From Schistocephalus solidus (taxonomy: Eukaryota; Platyhelminthes; Cestoda; Diphyllobothriidea; Diphyllobothriidae), in NCBI GenBank assembly GCA_017591395.1, contig WEDG01001555.1, positions 124,001 to 188,000 of the forward strand: 64,000 nucleotides of DNA. Reading direction: 5' to 3'. The position numbers and the translations under genes were made by a program. The notes beneath the pieces are model-generated. The model ran no database searches. It saw only the letters and a list, made by a program, of their open reading frames with translations, and was not told the origin of the DNA. Shown piece after piece: positions 47,531 to 57,720 of this stretch; position 1 is the stretch's first letter, and each line of letters begins with the position of its first letter.

Positions 47531-47739
47531 CTATTTAGTATATTTAAGATTGAGTTATTTTGCCATGGGGATGGATGCTCCAATGCTGACCTTCGCTCTT
47601 AACTGTCCGAACCTGCCAAACAACTGATGAGGAAACTGAGCACAGTGGAGGACGGAGTTATAAAACCCGACTACGCGTGCCATACATGACCCAATCACTA
47701 TATATACTAAAGTATCTTAAATAATGTGAGGTAAGGATA

Positions 47740-48115
47740 CCTTTTATTACCACTTAAACAGGACATAGGAAAATTAACTGTCAGCAATACACATGGCTTT
47801 CCGCTAAATTCCAAGGAAATTACGTATAGGATAAAAGTTAGGGTTAGGTTTAGGTTTAAGTTAAAGACAGAATTGGTCTTAGGGTTATCAGTAGGCGAAA
47901 GATTGAAGTTATTATCAGTTAAGCTGTAGATTTTAGGTTTAGGGTGAGGCTAAGGTTAAAACTAAGTTGATAGTTTAGCTTTATGCTAGGGTAAATGTTA
48001 GGGTTATGACACGGGTATATTTAACTTTCCTGAAATTTACCGCAAGGCCAACTAATTTAAACAGACGGGGTGGTTCCTATCCCCATGTCATTTTAAGATG
48101 GCCACAGAAGGCATC
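47740..48115 (-). repeat. Telomere-core element (copy 6), largest and best preserved
   Basis: On the plus strand: end 1 (TTAAACAGGACATAGGAAAA, ACACATGGCTTTCCGCTAAA, TTCCAAGGAAATTACGTATA), a core of GTTAGGGTTAGGTTTAGG repeats (47836-48012), and end 2 (ACACGGGTATATTTAACTTT, CTGAAATTTACCGCAAGGCC, ACGGGGTGGTTCCTATCCCC). GGCTTTCCGCTAAATT in end 1 and the complement of AATTTACCGCAAGGCC in end 2 are related in inverted orientation. Orientation is opposite to copy 7, and its ends align with copy 7's ends. Confidence 0.8.
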
Positions 48116-48485
48116 CATACTGAATGGGATTCCCTTTTACATGATATGTGCATATTCTGCCGTGTAACGTTGCACTGACCATAGCAGAGTCGGCGATGCA
48201 GCTCCATGCTTCTTAGCGCAAGCAGGTATGATTTTTGCGCGTTGTGGCGTATGCTGTGGGCTGAGTTCATAATCGAAGATGGAGGATCGATTGCTGTAAC
48301 AAGAGCTTTATTAGTCAGACGTTTTGGATTCCTACTCGAATCCATTCTACGATAAGCGAAGTGGATTGACCCAGCGAGTTCACATCTGGCCTAAGGGGTT
48401 TGTGTGGACAGGTAGGGTGAGGTATAACGATGGGAGTATAGAATGAAGTTTACTCGTTTATTTTCACAGAAGCGCATCTGGCCGC
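48115..48485. other. Unique DNA between repeats
   Basis: An 85-codon minus frame (48088-48345) starts within the element end and shows no domain. Nothing else was seen. Confidence 0.35.
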
Positions 48486-48489
48486 ATAC

Positions 48490-48630
48490 GCCGATGTGAT
48501 GACTGAATATCCTTGGGAGTGTAGGCCAATGATACTAGTGTGTGGTGGGACTGCTTACACTGGTACGCCAGTCTCAGTGCGATGGATTCATTCGTGCCCA
48601 AATAGGTATATGCGTGATAAATGCAGTAAG
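48490..48630 (-). mobile_element. LINE 3' fragment (zinc-knuckle tail)
   Basis: GCCAGTCTCAGTGCGATGGA and TTCATTCGTGCCCAAATAGG match the coding DNA at 33500-33545 (CATCGGTCTCTGTGCGATGGATTCGCATG there). The translated knuckles are badly worn on the minus strand (CIYHAYTYLGTNESIALRLA). Its end is cut by the SINE at 48640. Confidence 0.55.
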
Positions 48631-48639
48631 AAAATGGTG

Positions 48640-48820
48640 GTACTTTTCTTGGTGACGATAGAACGTTACCGGCAAACAAAATGGAAACTGGAATGACCAT
48701 TTCTGGCTTATAAGCCATCAGCAGCCAGCCGTACCCAACACCAGGTTGTGCAACCCAGGTGGTTCGAACCCGCAACCTACTGCCTTGAAGTCACATGCGC
48801 TAACCATCCAGCCAGGAATT
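48640..48820 (-). repeat. tRNA-derived SINE, complete
   Basis: Minus strand: GGCTGGATGGTTAGCGCATG (A-box), GGTTGCGGGTTCGAACCACC (B-box, GGTTCGAAC), GTTGGGTACGGCTGGCTGCT, ATGGCTTATAAGCCAGAAAT, then GGTCATTCCAGTTTCC and GTTTGCCGGTAACG. It sits between two LINE tails, so it probably inserted into or beside LINE debris. Confidence 0.85.
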
Positions 48821-48824
48821 CTCC

Positions 48825-49335
48825 AACCTATCAGTTGCAATCGAAGCGATTGTAAAGGTGATGGAGTTGATACTGTTAATCGTAATGGTTTGATGTGTAT
48901 AAGGTGAGCCGGTCGTGATGGTATTACTTTGAATCCCGTTCTTTTTGATGTGCATATGGCCCAATAGACCTATGTGATGGCTGGGTGTACTGGAACATTG
49001 TGAGCAGGTGAGGCGTGTGTGACTAGTGTCTGTTTGGGTTTCAGGAATTGGTTGAACAAGCTCAGTTTGATCGATTAGCAACTGAACAAACAGGCTTATG
49101 TGAGAAAAGAACGTACGGTCGCAATAGGTACAGGTCGGAATTAAGCCCACACCGTTCAGGGTAGGAATAATGATGGTAAGGCTTTACAGGATGCTAGAAG
49201 TGGCGATGATAGTAATTATGTATGGAAAAATTAGAGGCAGTTTGGTCGTGTTACCATTGTACTGGATCAGCAGGTTTCCAACCAGGCCCGGAATGTCCGT
49301 TGACAGTGTGGATACGATGAGTGGGGTTGATTGCT
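48825..49335 (-). pseudogene. LINE 3' fragment with C2H2 knuckles
   Basis: Translation on the minus strand gives YPHCQRTFRAWLETC (about 49325-49275), CTYCDRTFFSHISL and CSQCSSTPSHHIGLLGHMHI in the same order as 33.4-33.8 kb. The last knuckle keeps C-x2-C-x12-H but has lost its final His. The spacer contains a string of Ile/Thr/Ser. Endonuclease and reverse transcriptase are absent, typical of 5'-truncated insertion. Confidence 0.75.
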
Positions 49336-49353
49336 TGCGTCTCCTGTTCACAG

Positions 49354-49576
49354 TACTCGAGCATTTCGGGTCTTTGTTTGCCCTGAAAACCCCTATTCGC
49401 TTAGCTTCACAGATGACTGCTCCACTCTTAATGCAGTGCGTCCTGGCTATCGAGCTAAATCTTCACGTCTTGTAGAATGTAATAAAAACGGTTTTGAAAT
49501 AGCGCCATTTACGGTTTTTGAACAAGAGGAGATATCAGGTTCTTATTCGACTTGTGGGCCAGGAAAAGTCAATTGA
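49354..49576 (+). CDS. Candidate internal or terminal exon, unknown protein
   Basis: A good 3' splice site (GCGTCTCCTGTTCACAG|TACTC, AG at 49352-49353) leads into an open frame. It has protein-like composition, with segments such as RVFVCPENPYSLSFTDDCST, AVRPGYRAKSSRLVEC and FTVFEQEEISGSYS, and ends in TGA at 49574-49576. A weak phase-0 donor (AAA|GTCAAT, 49568) would allow joining to the frame at 50094. The first base would finish a codon from an exon not found here. I do not recognise the family. The two nearby candidate exons on one strand support each other. Confidence 0.3.
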
Positions 49577-50093
49577 AACAAATATCACCGATTGACTGAA
49601 TGATATTGTAATAAACGATTAAAAACTTGCGTCAGACACGCCAAGCACTTTCCCATGGCAAAATATTTAGCAAAAAATACTCCGTTTATTACGTATGCTT
49701 ATTATAAAATTATTTTCTGCCAAATCGGTGGCTGTTTTCAATTTCATACAGTTAAGCAGTAAGTTTTCTAGAGGAAAAGAGAGGTACCTGTATATATCAC
49801 GAGAAATCATCTTTATTTTTACAAAAATGCAGCTTATTCTTATATCTAGAAAGCCAAAAGTCCTTTTGCTTTAAAGTGACGGTTACCTGATGTTTGATAG
49901 TCTGCCTTAATTGCAGAAAAAATGGATATTTCTACGTTCAAGCGTTGGATTTGCGTTGTCTATTTTGGAATATGACTGTGTAATGATGGTTATTAAGTTA
50001 TAAATGTTCTTTCCGGTCGCTCTGGTCTTTGTAATTAGTAAAAGGCATGGAAAAAGCAATTTCTAATACCCCATATTTTGGCTCGAGCTGCAG

Positions 50094-50348
50094 TTAGTGT
50101 CATCAAAAGAGGCGCAAAATTTGAAAGCGCATGATGCCATTAGATACAAGAAAAACATTTTTGATAGAACAAACCGTCTAAGCCACCCAAAAGTCCCCGA
50201 GATGTACAAAGCGCAGATGTATATGCAACGGGAATATTTTGACAAATTATTTTTGAAGGCACAGTCAACGCCTGAGAGAAAGAAAATGTTCGTTGCGGAT
50301 AAACAGATAGTTCGATTATCGTGCTGTAAAATGTTGCTTTTCCTATGA
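50094..50348 (+). CDS. Candidate last coding exon, unknown Lys/Met-rich protein
   Basis: The acceptor is TTTTGGCTCGAGCTGCAG|TTA (AG at 50092-50093). The frame is then open for 84 codons to TGA at 50346-50348. Segments include SSKEAQNLKAHDAIRYKKNI, HPKVPEMYKAQMYMQREYFD and AQSTPERKKMFVADKQ, a charged, helix-prone composition unlike frames forced open by base bias. No stop-free continuation upstream beyond 50067, so an intron before it is needed. An AATAAA at 50459-50464 could serve as its polyadenylation signal. Family not recognised. The acidic/basic pattern would suit a cytoskeletal or coiled-coil-like protein, but that is a guess. Confidence 0.35.
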   Translation, partial: LVSSKEAQNLKAHDAIRYKKNIFDRTNRLSHPKVPEMYKAQMYMQREYFDKLFLKAQSTPERKKMFVADKQIVRLSCCKMLLFL

Positions 50349-50458
50349 GCCTGCTTAACTTAACTATTCACTGACTTATTTTTAATCGTATCGATTTTAG
50401 TGAAGATAATTACGTCAGTTAAATTTCCAGGCAGAATCGACTAGTCCTGACCTCGAGA

Positions 50459-50464
50459 AATAAA
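50459..50464 (+). promoter_or_regulatory. Possible polyadenylation signal
   Basis: AATAAA lies 111 bp after the stop of the candidate last exon at 50094-50348. The hexamer is common in AT-rich DNA, so its value depends on the exon being real. Confidence 0.25.
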
Positions 50465-50469
50465 AACGG

Positions 50470-51075
50470 AGCTGTTGATGGTCGAAGATGCTGAGGTAAG
50501 CATTTACCTTCTTCGAAAAATAGAATGTCCCTTTTATTGAATTGTGTGCCAAGCACCATTTGTCTGGTTTTATTTGTAACTTTTTAGGTTTCTAGAAACG
50601 TTGCCGCCGTATGCGTGGGCAATGTGAAGTTAAAATGCTGACTTATTTCTGTCTTCAGTAGACGTGCTTTCATCCGAAATTCGCACTAAACTCTTATGGC
50701 ACCCCACTGATTTATCATCCCTCTTGAGGACAATTGCATGTGCAAGGAACTAGACCACGCAATTATTGTTTTTAATTAACACAAGACGGGCAGTCATTAT
50801 TTTAAAGTCGGGCATTAAAATGAAGCCAATAAACAAACAGCGGTCAGTATAGAGGAGGGCGTTGATTTATGACTCACCAGACAGTTAGCTCTCGGTGTAT
50901 ACCGACCCCTGTTAACACGCGGCCAATAATATTTCCACCATTTAGTTGAGCGTCTGTTTCAACTTTATGGAGAGAGCATTCATGAATATTTAAAAGTAGG
51001 AAGTTGTTTAAATGACTCGAGCTTGCATCAGAGTACTTGCAATCGATGAGGTTGTGATCCTGCCTGATCTAGCTG
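50470..51075. other. Unique DNA, nothing recognised
   Basis: No frame, repeat or RNA signature of note between the candidate last exon and the LINE fragment. Confidence 0.4.
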
Positions 51076-51079
51076 AAAG

Positions 51080-51990
51080 TGATAATGTCACATATGGTAC
51101 CACTCCACACATGACGACTGGCGATAGTAGATCTGAATAGCTCAACTTATTCCCTTCTTCAGTGACCGAGACGGAAGCCGCTTTCATGTCTTGATTAATT
51201 GTGATGAGCCAGCTCTCGAGTTAACCTGCTCTTCAATGCCTTCAAGTGGGTAATGATGCCAGCTCGAGGACAGCAGCACAGAACTCGTAGGCCGGACGAC
51301 GAAGAACGTGCCTTAGCAACCTCGGTCATCTTTCTTGGATAGCCCGATAGATTTTTCGATGCCGTCGGAGCAAATGCGGACTGTCTCATTTGAGACACTT
51401 CATTTGGGATACGTCAGTCGAAGAATGGTTTTTGGGAAACGGTAAACATATGACGTCGGGTATCGCTCACCTTCCAGAAAAAAAGCTCGTTATTCTCAGA
51501 TGTAGGGGAGGACGGACCGGACGGATGCATGGTGCATGCAGATCTTATTGGAAATTGAGATTTTGAGTCTGATCCTTAGACCCTTTATAAGCTTTGAGAA
51601 AATGCGATAAACAGCATGGATTCTGGATAAAATGTCGCTCTTACTCTGTTCATTGAACAACCGCCTCGCTCTGAGGTATCTGAAACTGTATACTGCTTAA
51701 ATTTTATAACTATTAATCCCGAGGGCTGTCTCCTGGTCGATAATACAGTTTAATAACGCTTTAGTCTTCCTGGCGTTGATGGATAAACCAACAAAAATAG
51801 CAACTCCATTCACTCATGATATCACAGACTCTAGATAATCAAAGCCAGAGGAAAGCAAGTCTATATCGTGAGCATAGTGAAGATCAATCAGCCAGTGTCT
51901 GGGTGCAAACTCATAACTGGTAAAACCGTGTAGGGTATCACAGGTAAGTAATGAGTTACTCGACAGGACGCCGACCAGAAGTTAAGTAAG
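51080..51990 (-). pseudogene. Second LINE: degenerate reverse transcriptase palm to C-terminus
   Basis: On the minus strand: SYEFAPRHWLIDLHYAHDID and LL (51853-51876 is YAHDIDLL, the catalytic YADD box with one Asp changed to His), then VGLSINARKTKALL (51751-51792, the Gly-Leu-x-Ile-Asn-x-x-Lys-Thr motif after the active site), and FRYLRARRLFNEQSKSDILS with RIHAVYRIFSKLIKG. The C-terminal thumb-like part is at 51400-51080 (RPTSSVLLSSSW and IKT type pieces in two frames). Several stops and frameshifts make it dead. It belongs to the same broad flatworm LINE group as the 33-35 kb element but keeps a different region, and it looks older. Confidence 0.75.
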
Positions 51991-54200
51991 GCCAATGAAG
52001 CTACAATATTCTATATTATCCTAGTACCATTCGGATATTTAACTGAAATCTTGCTTAGACAGTGTGCGAAAGTATCTCGTTGGTCATAAGAAAGTAAGCC
52101 TCCCTCGATGTCATCTTCTAATATCCAATTTGGGCGGTTCAATAAATACTGACTTCCTAATCCATCCGTTCAATTTATCTCTTTCATTGCAAATACAATG
52201 ATCCTTTTTCTCTACCTGCATTAAGTAGCTTGGTATTTTCGGTGATGCTTCATTTGAAGGATGTCGTAACGTAATCCCTCTGGGACCAGGAATTAATTGG
52301 GCCGAAATTTGAGCCTCCTTTTCGTAGTCTTTCCAGCGCATCACCATAATGCCTAAGCAGGTTATTTCTGGCAGAATTAAGAACTAATTTAGGATACCAT
52401 CTGCATCGAAGGAATGGTCCTGGGCCATATTTATGCGACCACATATAGGCCGAACGAGTATTTCGTATTTTACTGCTACGCCAGGTTCAGCATCAATCTG
52501 CCTGACTTTCGAATCTCTATGTTCACTGGCACTCGATCAAAAAGCGATCGTTAGATTGGAATCGGCCATGGCTTAGCTTTCCGCGTGGATTTGGCTAAAA
52601 AAAATCACAAAAAACGCATTTGGCGGTGATGTGTCTGCTTTTGATAAAATCTCTTCCGATCTGTACATCGATGGTGCTATCGAAATAATTAAAATATGCG
52701 GTTGTGGCAGATGCGGCCGCAATCGGGTTACGCTGTCCGGTTCTGTGTGCGCAGAAGAATTTCATACATGCCTAACAGTTCTCATTACCCAAAGCTACCA
52801 AGCCAGCCAATTATCTCCCTCGGTGGCAACCTTCCCCTGACGGTAATCAGAAGACCAATTGGAATTTGTTTTTTTCCCAAAGTCACAGCATAATTCGTTC
52901 GAACTTACCCGAATCGTTTAATTATTTCAATAGCAACCTAAATGTACAGGCCTTAAGAGATTGTAATGGAGGCAGACTTACACCAAGACAAACTGTCTTA
53001 TGAATTTTTCAGTGGAAACTTTCGCAACTCTAAGAAAGGAATTGTAATTTGGTCCAGAATGTAGGGGCTACCACAAGCTTGTAGGAAAAATTTGTTTTTT
53101 CCCAATTTGCTGCCCAAATTTCCCACTAACCACGTCAAAATTGTAACATTATTGGGCCCGACGTACTGACTGTTACACACTGTTGTAATAAAGATATGCA
53201 CATCATCATGCAAAGCATAAGCATTTGTTCAGGCCCGGCCTCCACACAGTTTTTCAGTTTAGGGTGGAACGCAAGCATGCAAATTAAAGACCTTTGTGTC
53301 GAATGGAAGAAAGAATGGCTGGAAGAACGTGGCGGTACTATAGTATCAGATCTCTTTGCATGAATTTGTTAAGGTAATACTACTACCTGCGCATATAATT
53401 CCACTTAATAGTACATGGAATTTTCGATGGAAAATTTTTAAAGCGGAAACAACACTGTGATTGTAGCATCCTCGATTGCTAAATTATTACTCCGGCAAAA
53501 AGGCGGGACACAGTCCCATTTCTTTCCAAAAATATTTTTGAAACCGAGGCAGATCAAGACATGTATTTGCGGGTTTGGTACATTGTACTGCTTTTTTCAA
53601 TGTTATTTTCCATAATAGAAGGCACATATAGTTCAATTAAAACTGAATACTTAAAGGCACACTAAGCACACGCTGTATGCAGAATATAGGTATTGTATTC
53701 TCTCCTTCCTAAGATTTTAGCAGAAACACTGCCTCAAACGTTTGCCCAATTGCGACATTTAAGTGGATGATTCAGGGTTTGTGGCTGTCGGTTTGCCCTC
53801 CCAAATCGTTGGAAATAAATTGCGACTTGTTGATGTACTTAAATAAAAGGCTCAAAAATATGCGTATTTTTAATTCTATCTTTCCTTGAGGCATGATAGT
53901 TAAGCTCTATACAGCTATGATCTTATGCGTGAAAGTTTAAATAAACTGTAGCTAATTACATATGCATCCATTCAAGACTATGTAGTCTCTTGCAAAATAA
54001 CTGACCTATTATTTACATATTTTATGGTCAAATTACACCTAAAACCCCTCTGCATCTTGGCGTTGAATCCTTCACGAAACCAAACTGATTTGTGGAAACC
54101 GTAAAATTCTCTGAATTCCGACGACTGCAGTGGAATTGCGTTAATCAATCTGCTTTTGAGACACACTTGTCCCGTTGTGCCTCGGGGCTCGATCTGGCAC
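51990..54200. other. Unique DNA, no firm gene
   Basis: Two overlapping minus frames (52111-52347 and 52250-52444) have protein-like composition, such as IPGPRGITLRHPSNEASPKI and LRCRWYPKLVLNSARNNLL, with a CAG|GTAGAG donor-like site inside the first. They cannot both be real and neither is recognised. They could be upstream debris of the LINE at 51.1-52.0 kb. The rest is AT-rich and featureless. Confidence 0.35.
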
Positions 54201-54204
54201 CCTC

Positions 54205-54345
54205 ACAAACAGTCGCATAGCGAAAAGCAGGCCTGCAGAATTCCGGTACTGATAATGACAAGAGAGACTGGAATTAAAATTTCCGGTTTATTTCGTGTCA
54301 TAAGCCGGACTTACCAAACTACAGTTCTACCGATTCTGTGAGTTA
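54205..54345 (-). repeat. SINE copy with extended 3' end
   Basis: Plus strand order CAGTCGCATAGCGAAAAGCA, CCTGCAGAATTCCGGTACTG, AATGACAAGAGAGACTGGAA, ATTTCCGGTTTATTTCGTGT and CATAAGCCGGACTTACC. This is the reverse complement of the long SINE tail, including the GTCGCTATGTGACTG end seen at 10.7 and 14.6 kb. Confidence 0.65.
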
Positions 54346-54589
54346 ATCCAACATTTTTTGGTCAATGAATGTTACTGAATACAATGTCTGACCACGGGGC
54401 CACGGTCGTGCACACACGTTCCTGAATATCAGTATCATTAGCTTCAAGCACATTTCATGATATCCTATTGTGATGTCCATATGTCTCTCCAGATGAACAT
54501 TTAACAAATTTATTTAGCTTACTTTCACAGAAGGTGCCACAGTAGATGGTATCACTCATGAAAATTTAATAGCAATTCTGAAAGGCATT

Positions 54590-54910
54590 TTCAATTAGAA
54601 AAGATTACGTTAGTAGGTTTATTATATTAATTAGCTTACCACATAATCACGAAATATTTCAGTCACATCAGGATGTCGATATATGAGCCAAACTCTTACC
54701 GTCCATCTGCGAAAATGATACTGTGAAGCGTGGCTACTTAAGTAGCATGAAAATTTTCCATTTATTTTAGAGACCTGTATAAATTTAAATATAGGTGATA
54801 GAAAACAGGCATAACAGTATTCTTTCTTGCACTTATTTGGTAGAAAATTACATCTTCATCAAATTGCATACTTGAAGAAGGGAAATGTTAGTAATACTGA
54901 GCACATTCTC
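54590..54910 (+). repeat. Repeat family U, copy 1
   Basis: Colinear with 56795-57100: TCAATTAGAAAAGATTACG, CATAATCACGAAATATTTCA, GTCACATCAGGATGTCG, TTACCGTCCATCTGCGAAAA, TGGTAGAAAATTACATCTTC. AT-rich, non-coding, unknown class. Confidence 0.6.
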
Positions 54911-56790
54911 ATTTCTGTATGAATCCTTCTTTGTCGGACTCTTACAAATTTTTCCTAGTTCAAACAGGCATGCGTGCTGTGTAAGCACCAGTTTCATGAT
55001 CTCCTTCCGTCAGATATTTGGACTTTCTTGTGTTCATTGAATACAAGCCTATTTGAAATCCCGTACCATTAATCAGTATACTGCAGAGGCCTGTTTTCGT
55101 TTCAGGCCTTTCAACCAAGCTATATCATTGGCGGCGTCCTGGAGATGAACTAGGCTTTGCTCAACAATATCATTTAACTCTCTTGTATCAGGAAGTTGTA
55201 CTGAAGGATTTCATGCTAAAGAGATTGCTCCATTGGAACTCTGGGTTAACAGAATGTCTTTATTTTAAAATTCTATCTGATTTGAGCTTTGAGCGTATTT
55301 ACCCGTCTATACATTGAAAGAGTATCACAATATACTAATAGCATTGACAAGTGTCCAGATGACTGACGTCAAAGAATTCAACCCAAACACCACTTCTTAA
55401 GAAAATAAGATTTTAAATTGTTACCCATTTTGAGTGAAAAAACTACACCCAATTATCTGGGGAATTTTGGCTCCTCAACACAGTCTTTTCTGCACCCTAG
55501 GACCGAATTGGCGTGCGAACGCTTAAATCAGTCTTTCCTGACTGTCTTGTTCCCAATTTGACATAACCTGGCTCCTCAAAGACTCGCCATCAATCACACT
55601 TCCGGGATGACAGTTGGAGATCAGTCTGTTGGTTTGTTCGTGTTGCGTTACTTGTCTGTCAATAGAAGATATCATCATTATCTTTTCAAAACTTGTCTTC
55701 TCCTTATCATATTCTAAGTAGGTGTCTTTACATTTTGCTTTGATGAAAGTAGATTTTTGTTATTTTTACTATACTGAGATTCATACAATATACTCATTCA
55801 TCAAAGCATATGAACCATAAAAAGAAAATGCATTTTCCTGTACTACACAAGGCACACCGCGAAACTGAAGAACGAAAATGGTTTCTGAGGCGCTTTTTCC
55901 TGTAAATGCGAAACCGGTCATACTAGCCACGTTTTTTAGATAATAATACCGTCTAGTGTAGATCCAGGGCCACAGACTTGTGCATTTTTAAATTGCTCTC
56001 TTGACCACCGATGAAGGGTTTTGCTCAGAATGGAACCATTTTGCGAATGCTGCCATGAAATTTCGGCTTCTTGCGTGTTTGTTTGAAGTGTAATTATACA
56101 GAAGCAAAAATAACTACGGTAGTAAATTTATTAATCCAGGGCTTTCGATTGAAGCGGTGGAGATCGCACAAAAATACTGCACTCGCAAGGAAAGAAGGGG
56201 AAAGCATAATTTTTTAAACCAAAGAGCCTAGAGCCTAGGTTACATGTGAGGCGATGAATCACAATGCACGCCGCTAACTTGCCCTCCAAACATCGCCCGA
56301 AGTACCCAGGCCGCGAACGGAAAAAGCGATCAGCCCGAGGTTAAAAAAACATTTCCGATCGATTAAATGCACTAAGCGCTTTGACAGTGGTGACCCCACG
56401 AAGTTAACCGGAGTATCAGCATTTCAATAAACTTAGTCTGATGAACCCTTCTTATTTCCCAAGTTAGCAGCCCGGATCTCTGAACTTTGCCAACTTGATT
56501 TAACTACTTGAGCCCCTAATGTCACCGGTCCACTCGAAGGTACAGGCGTATGCCAAAGAAAAGCACTACACATAGTATAAACAAGGTCACAGTAGTTACG
56601 TATTCAAAAACAGGCTGTGATTTTTCAGCGGTCAAGCACCTCAAAAATTGTTATTCGAAGTTAGCAAACAAGCTTTGGATCAAACGTGACATTTACCCGC
56701 CCATGCGTTTAGCTTCGGGCATTTTTTCAACAACCGGATGCGAGGATTTTTCAATTTAGTTGGTCTGATCTTATGAAATGCTCATTAACA
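54910..56790. other. Unique AT-rich DNA, no supported gene
   Basis: A 69-codon plus frame from an ATG at 56550 (MPKKSTTHSINKVTVVTYSK ...) ends in a stop at 56757-56759 and looks moderately protein-like, but it has no motif. The rest holds nothing recognisable. Confidence 0.35.
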
Positions 56791-56794
56791 TTCG

Positions 56795-57105
56795 GAAACG
56801 TGTTTTGATTAGAAAGGACTATTTGGGTGGTCCTTAATATTGAATATCGTAATGCATAATTCCAAAATATTTCAGTGCCACCAGAATGATGACTTTGGAA
56901 TGATCTATTTTACAGTCCATCAAAAGCACACCTGGTATAAATGACCACTTAAAGAGTATAATTCTGGCACATTAATTATCGGCGTCCATATTGCTTCAAA
57001 TATATTTTTAAAAACACTCATTTATATATTTTGCCCTCATGTGGAAGAAAATTACATCTATTCCATCTACATACCCGAAAAACGATTATCTTTCAGCGTA
57101 TAATT
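56795..57105 (+). repeat. Repeat family U, copy 2
   Basis: Matches copy 1 at GATTAGAAAGGACTA, GCATAATTCCAAAATATTTC, AGTGCCACCAGAATGATG, TTACAGTCCATCAAAAGCAC and GTGGAAGAAAATTACATCTA. Spacing between motifs is preserved. The copies lie 2.2 kb apart. Confidence 0.6.
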
Positions 57106-57384
57106 ATTTGCATCGTAACTGTCAGTTTAGTAGTGCTGTCCACATCCATTGCAGAATTTATTGAGCCCTATCGGACATCTTCTTGCTAGCGTTGAGAAAT
57201 GGATGATTTCCCGTACACTGAAGGTGTGCAACGCGTAATTTGAAGACCCTAAGTGCACGTGCATTTACAGGTCAAGTTGAAACCTTTTCGGAGATTTTAA
57301 GAGCACATCATTTGCAATCAAATGAGTACACACCAAAGCATGCTTTTAATACAGGTTTGCCATTACATATATGGCCGTCTAAAT

Positions 57385-57720
57385 GGCACACGGGAATAGG
57401 AACCACCCCGCTGACCTTACGGGTAAATATACCCGTGTCTTAAAGCTAACGCCAACCCTAACATAAAACTAAACTGACACCTTACTATTAACCCTAACCC
57501 TGCCCTTAACCTAAACCCTACAGTTAACACGATAAAAACCTTAACCCTTAGCCTAATCGTGACCCTAACCCCATTCTGAACTTAACCTTTAACTTAAACC
57601 CAACTCTAAACTTAATTGTACACTCACCTTAATCCTATACATAATTTCTTTGGAATTTGACGCAAAGCCACATGTATTGTGGATGGCTCCTTTTTCCTGA
57701 GACTTGTTTCGGCGGTCATG
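57385..57720 (+). repeat. Telomere-core element (copy 7), complete
   Basis: The left end is CACACGGGAATAGGAACCAC, CCCGCTGACCTTACGGG and TAAATATACCCGTGTCTTAA, itself containing the hairpin CGGGTA-AATA-TACCCG (57420-57435). The core is CCTAACATAAAACTAAACTG, ATTAACCCTAACCCTGCCCT and CCTTAACCCTTAGCC type repeats. The right end is TTTCTTTGGAATTTGACGCA, AAGCCACATGTATTGTGGAT and GGCTCCTTTTTCCTGAG. The reverse complement of the right end (GGAAAAAGGAGCCATCC ... GGCTTTGCGTCAAATT) parallels the left ends of copies 2, 6 and 7 (GGGAATAGGAACCACCC; GGCCTTGCGGTAAATT). Confidence 0.85.

Noticed and set aside
57240..57443. 67-codon plus frame
   Set aside because: Its second half is the end of telomere-core element 7.
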